In this document: positions 4,760-7,886 of the stretch, in pieces | How positions within the stretch are numbered: the first letter of the stretch is position 1 | Layout: each line of letters opens with the position of its first letter | Assembly: GCA_021850345.1 (NCBI GenBank) | Contig: JAJZMN010000174.1 | Span: 1-7,886 of the forward strand | Reading direction: 5' to 3' | DNA length: 7,886 bases | From: Actinomycetes bacterium | GTDB lineage: Bacteria > Actinomycetota > Acidimicrobiia > Acidimicrobiales > RAAP-2 | Notes under the pieces: generated by a model | The model's input: only the letters and a program-made list of their open reading frames with translations | Databases searched by the model: none | What the model was told of the DNA's origin: nothing | Translations under genes and position numbers: made by a program

Positions 4760-6988
4760 ATGGTGACGCTGGCGACGGTCGGCGGCGAGCAAGCCGCCAA
4801 CACGGAGCCCGGGCGTCTCGGCGAGCTGCTGGACCCCGTGCTCCGGATCTTTGCCGCCCGTCATCCCGAGGCAGACGTCGCGCCGGTCCTCCAAGCCGCA
4901 CGCATGGCGACAGCCGCCCACGAAGGCCAGTTCCGGCGTTCCGGCGAGCCCTACGTCACGCACCCGATCGCGGTCGCGGGCATCGTCGCCGAGCTGGGGC
5001 TCGACACTCCTTCGGTGGCCGCCGCGCTCCTCCACGACGCGGTCGAGGACGGCGGCCTCACGCTCGAGGCGCTCGACGCCGCGCTCGGCCCGGTCGTGGC
5101 CGGCATCGTCGACGGGGTCACCAAGCTCGACCGCCTCCAATTCGACTCGAAGGAGCAGCAGCAGGCGGCCACCATCCGCAAGATGCTGCTCGCCATGGCG
5201 AGCGACTGGCGGGTCCTTCTGATCAAGCTTGCCGACCGCCTCCACAACATGCGGACCCTCGGGGTGATGCCCGAGTGGAAGCAGCGGCGCATCGCCACGG
5301 AGACCTTCGACGTCTATGCACCCCTCGCGCACCGCCTCGGCGTCCAGCAGGTTCGCTGGCAGCTCGAGGACCTGGCCTTCGCGACGCTGCACCCGAGACG
5401 GTACGCCGAGATCGAGCAGATGGTCGCGGTGCGCGCCCCCCAGCGCGAGGAGTACCTGGCCCGGGTCCTCGTCTCGGTCCGCGAGCGGCTCGGCGCGGCG
5501 GGCATCGAAGCGGAGGTCACCGGCCGGCCCAAGCACCTGTGGAGCATCTACGAGAAGATGGTGGTGCGCGGCAAGGAGTTCGACGACATCCACGACCTCG
5601 TCGGCATGCGGGTCGTCGTCGCGAGCGAGAAGGACTGCTGGGCCGCCCTCGGCGCCATCCACGCCATCTGGCCGCCCGTGCAGGGGCGCTTCAAGGACTA
5701 CATCAACACCCCGAAGTTCAACCTCTACCAGTCGCTGCACACCACGGTGATCGGCCTCGACGGCAAGCCCATCGAGGTCCAGGTCCGCACCCACGAGATG
5801 CACCGGCGCGCCGAGTACGGCATCGCCGCCCACTGGGGCTACAAGGAGAAGGAAGACGCCTCGTCGGAGCTCGCGTGGATGCAGCGGATCTCCGACGTCG
5901 ACCAGGAGACGACCGACCCGCTCGAGTTCCTCGAGGCCCTCAAGCTCGACCTCGAACAGGACGAGGTCTACGTGTTCACGCCGAAGGGCAAGGTCATCGC
6001 CCTCCCGGCGCGCTCGACGCCGGTCGACTTCGCCTACGCGATCCACACCGAGGTCGGCCACCGCTGCATCGGCGCCCGGGTGAACGGCAGGCTCGTTCCC
6101 CTCGAGACGCGGCTCGCGTCCGCCGACACGGTCGAGATCTTCACCTCGAAGTCCCCGACGGCGGCCCCGTCGCGTGACTGGCTCGAGATCGTCGCATCCT
6201 CGAGGGCGCGCAACAAGATCCGCCAGTGGTTCAGCAGGGAGCGCCGTGAGGACGCCATCGAGACCGGCAGGGAGGAGCTCACGAAGGCCCTTCGCCGCGA
6301 GGGGATGCCGCTGCACAAGGTGATGGCCTCCAGCGCGCTCAGCCAGGTCGCCACCGCGATGAACCTCGCCGACACCGACGCGCTGTTCGCGGCGATCGGC
6401 GAGCACCAGGCGTCGGCACAGTCGGTCGTCCAACGGCTCACCCGCGAGCTGCGGCCCGGGGAGCCGGACCAGCTGCCCACCACCGCGACGCTCACCGCGG
6501 GGCGCAGCCGCCGGAGCAAGGTCGCCGCCGCCGGCCTGTACGTGGAGGGGCTCGACGACGTCATGGTCCACCTCGCCCGATGCTGCACCCCGGTGCCGGG
6601 CGACCAGATCCTCGGCTTCGTCACCCAGGGCCGGGGCGTCTCGGTGCATCGCGCCGACTGCTCCAACGCGACGGCCCTCTCGAGCCGCTCCCAGGAGCGG
6701 CTCATCGAGGTCGAGTGGGACCGCGGGGTCGAGGGCATCTTCCTCGCCACCGTGGAAGTGCTGGCGTTCGACCGCGAGCGCCTTCTCGCCGACGTGAGCC
6801 GGGTGGTGTCCGAGCACCACCTCAACATCGTCGCCGCGCGCACCGTGACGTCGCCCGACCGCGTCAGCCGCATGTCCTTCGAGGTGGAGCTGGCCGACCC
6901 GACGCATCTCCAGTCGGTGCTGGCCTCGCTCAAGCACCTCGACGGCGTGTTCGACGCCTACCGGCTGCTTCCTGGCAAGAAGGACTGA
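4760..6988 (+). CDS. relA: Bifunctional (p)ppGpp synthetase/hydrolase (Rel/RSH)
   Basis: Makes ppGpp/pppGpp from ATP plus GDP/GTP when uncharged tRNA sits on the ribosome, and hydrolyses it otherwise. At 742 aa it is a full-length long RSH. The HD hydrolase domain (about 45-200) keeps H54 (HEGQ), H92-D93, E96-D97 and KLADRLHNMRTL (156-167), so hydrolysis should be active. The synthetase domain (about 240-365) has GRPKHLWSIYEKM, an RFKD motif (310-313, the RXKD form typical of bifunctional enzymes), NLYQSLHTTVIG and EVQVRTHEMHRRAEYGIAAHW. TGS follows at about 401-463, a helical region, then the zinc-finger/CC domain (about 597-636; H604, C608, C609, C634) and ACT (about 655-738). An in-frame TAG at 4748 limits the start to ATG 4760 or GTG 4763. 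GAAGGG (4754-4759) is unusually close to both. An ECF-type promoter precedes it. No apt gene separates it from secF. hisS follows after 2 bases. Confidence 0.97.
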   Translation: MVTLATVGGEQAANTEPGRLGELLDPVLRIFAARHPEADVAPVLQAARMATAAHEGQFRRSGEPYVTHPIAVAGIVAELGLDTPSVAAALLHDAVEDGGLTLEALDAALGPVVAGIVDGVTKLDRLQFDSKEQQQAATIRKMLLAMASDWRVLLIKLADRLHNMRTLGVMPEWKQRRIATETFDVYAPLAHRLGVQQVRWQLEDLAFATLHPRRYAEIEQMVAVRAPQREEYLARVLVSVRERLGAAGIEAEVTGRPKHLWSIYEKMVVRGKEFDDIHDLVGMRVVVASEKDCWAALGAIHAIWPPVQGRFKDYINTPKFNLYQSLHTTVIGLDGKPIEVQVRTHEMHRRAEYGIAAHWGYKEKEDASSELAWMQRISDVDQETTDPLEFLEALKLDLEQDEVYVFTPKGKVIALPARSTPVDFAYAIHTEVGHRCIGARVNGRLVPLETRLASADTVEIFTSKSPTAAPSRDWLEIVASSRARNKIRQWFSRERREDAIETGREELTKALRREGMPLHKVMASSALSQVATAMNLADTDALFAAIGEHQASAQSVVQRLTRELRPGEPDQLPTTATLTAGRSRRSKVAAAGLYVEGLDDVMVHLARCCTPVPGDQILGFVTQGRGVSVHRADCSNATALSSRSQERLIEVEWDRGVEGIFLATVEVLAFDRERLLADVSRVVSEHHLNIVAARTVTSPDRVSRMSFEVELADPTHLQSVLASLKHLDGVFDAYRLLPGKKD

Positions 6989-6990
6989 CC

Positions 6991-7886
6991 ATGGCGGGTG
7001 CGAAGGACGAGCGGATGACGCCGCGCGCCCCGACCGGCACGAAGGACGTGCTGTGGCCGGAGTCCTGGCGGTTCGAGCGTGCGATCGAGCGCTTCGGCGC
7101 GCTGGTCGAGTCCGCCGGCTACGGCCTCATCCAGAGCCCCGTCTTCGAGTACGCCTCGGTCTTCCGCCGCGGCATCGGGGAGGAGAACGACGTCGTCGGC
7201 AAGGAGATGTACGAGTTCTCCGACCGCGACGGCCAGATGCTGGCGCTGCGCCCGGAGGGCACTGCCTCGGTCGTGCGCGCGTACGTGCAGCACCACCCGG
7301 TCGTGCCCTGGAAGGCCTGGTACATGGCACCGCTGCTCCGCCACGAGCGCCCCCAGGCCGCGCGCTACCGCCAGCACCACCAGCTCGGCATCGAGGCGCT
7401 CGGCGTCGCCGACGCCGACCTCGACGTCGAGGTGATCTGGATCGCTCACGCCTTCTTTGGTGCGCTCGGCCTCACCGATCACTCGCTGCGCATCGGGTCG
7501 ATGGGCGACGCGGCGTGCCGGCCCGGCTACCTCGAGCGGCTGACGGCGTATCTCGAGGCGCACGAGGGCGAGCTGTGCGAGGAGCACCAGGCTCGTTACC
7601 GGGCGAACCCGATGCGGGTGTTCGACTGCAAACGCGCCGAGTGCCGGGCGGTGACCGCCGGGGCTCCCAAGCTCCTCGACCACCTCTGCGACGAGTGCGC
7701 GGCGCACTTCTCCCGGGTCCAAGAGGGGCTCGGGGCGCTCGGGATCGGCTTCGAGCTCGACGCGCGGCTCGTCCGCGGCTTCGACTACTACACGCGCACG
7801 ACCTTCGAGTACGCGTCGGGCGCCATCGAGGCCGCGCAGAACGCGCTGTGCGGTGGCGGCCGCTACGACGGGCTGGTCGAGATGCT
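6991..7886 (+). CDS. hisS: Histidyl-tRNA synthetase, 3' part cut by window edge
   Basis: Charges tRNA-His with histidine using ATP; a cytoplasmic class II enzyme. The first 298 codons are present (families run about 420-430 aa), so the rest of the catalytic core and the anticodon-binding domain lie outside. Seen in order: RAPTGTKDV (12-20), the motif 1 region (about 48-63), LALRPEGTASVVRAY (84-98), motif 2 WYMAPLLRHERPQAARYRQ (110-128), HHQLGIEALG, then the HisRS signature LVRGFDYYTRTTFEY (260-274) and GGGRYDG (288-294). Motif 2 has Ala where ERPQxGRYR usually has Gly. The insertion domain carries C213, C218, C233 and C236. Start: ATG 6991 has AAGGA 6 bases upstream. ATG 7015 also has AAGGA at 7 bases and would give a more usual N-terminus, so either could be used. 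It follows rel by 2 bases, implying co-transcription. Confidence 0.96.
   Translation, partial: MAGAKDERMTPRAPTGTKDVLWPESWRFERAIERFGALVESAGYGLIQSPVFEYASVFRRGIGEENDVVGKEMYEFSDRDGQMLALRPEGTASVVRAYVQHHPVVPWKAWYMAPLLRHERPQAARYRQHHQLGIEALGVADADLDVEVIWIAHAFFGALGLTDHSLRIGSMGDAACRPGYLERLTAYLEAHEGELCEEHQARYRANPMRVFDCKRAECRAVTAGAPKLLDHLCDECAAHFSRVQEGLGALGIGFELDARLVRGFDYYTRTTFEYASGAIEAAQNALCGGGRYDGLVEM

Noticed and set aside
4677..4766. 29-codon plus-strand ORF ending inside the rel start, with a GTGA overlap to GTG 4763
   Set aside because: There is no ribosome binding site at a usable distance, and the frame is part of a longer open shadow frame through secF. It would also start upstream of the likely rel transcription start.
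2950..4803. Minus-strand open frame of 617 codons opposite secF
   Set aside because: Low-complexity Arg/Gly/Ala/Val translation without domain features. It crosses gene boundaries and mirrors the codon bias of secF.
4421..6937. Minus-strand open frame of 838 codons opposite rel and the end of secF
   Set aside because: Long antisense frames arise in GC-rich genes with strong third-position bias. The translation is Arg/Gly/Asp/Val-rich with no recognisable domain, while the plus strand encodes a complete Rel enzyme.

Overview
The window is strongly GC-rich. Codons end almost always in G or C, GTG and TTG starts are used, and genes overlap tightly. Together with an actinobacterial type of SecD, SecF, Rel and HisRS, this points to a chromosomal housekeeping region of an actinomycetote. 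The HisRS and the secF-rel-hisS order fit a deep lineage such as Acidimicrobiia better than mycobacteria or streptomycetes, but that placement is inference.

Layout: (1) Positions 1-89 are non-coding, with a short 8-bp tandem repeat and a GC hairpin. (2) Positions 90-791 on the minus strand encode an OmpR/PhoB-type response regulator with all key receiver residues. (3) Positions 792-986 form a divergent intergenic region with a perfect 10-bp palindrome, a second inverted repeat and a possible 38-codon leader ORF. (4) Positions 987-4596 hold yajC-secD-secF, joined by 4-bp stop/start overlaps (GTGA, then ATGA). They encode the accessory part of the Sec translocon, which drives late steps of protein export. 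(5) Positions 4597-4759 form a gap with a GC hairpin after secF and a close match to the SigR/SigH-type ECF promoter (GGGAAT-N18-GTT) just before rel. (6) Positions 4760-6988 encode a full-length bifunctional (p)ppGpp synthetase/hydrolase. (7) Position 6991 to the right edge is the first 298 codons of hisS, two bases after rel and probably co-transcribed with it. No gene-free stretch exceeds 300 bases.

Functionally, the window pairs an export module with a stringent-response/translation module. The regulator at the left is transcribed away from them, and no sensor kinase is in view. Apart from the regulator, the gene content is ordinary core genome, and I see no sign of a new defence, mobile or biosynthetic system. 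The most informative signals are regulatory: the ECF-type promoter upstream of rel, and the structured, possibly translated leader upstream of yajC. Secondary points are the oppositely charged tails of SecF, the acidic tail of YajC, and a four-cysteine cluster in HisRS.
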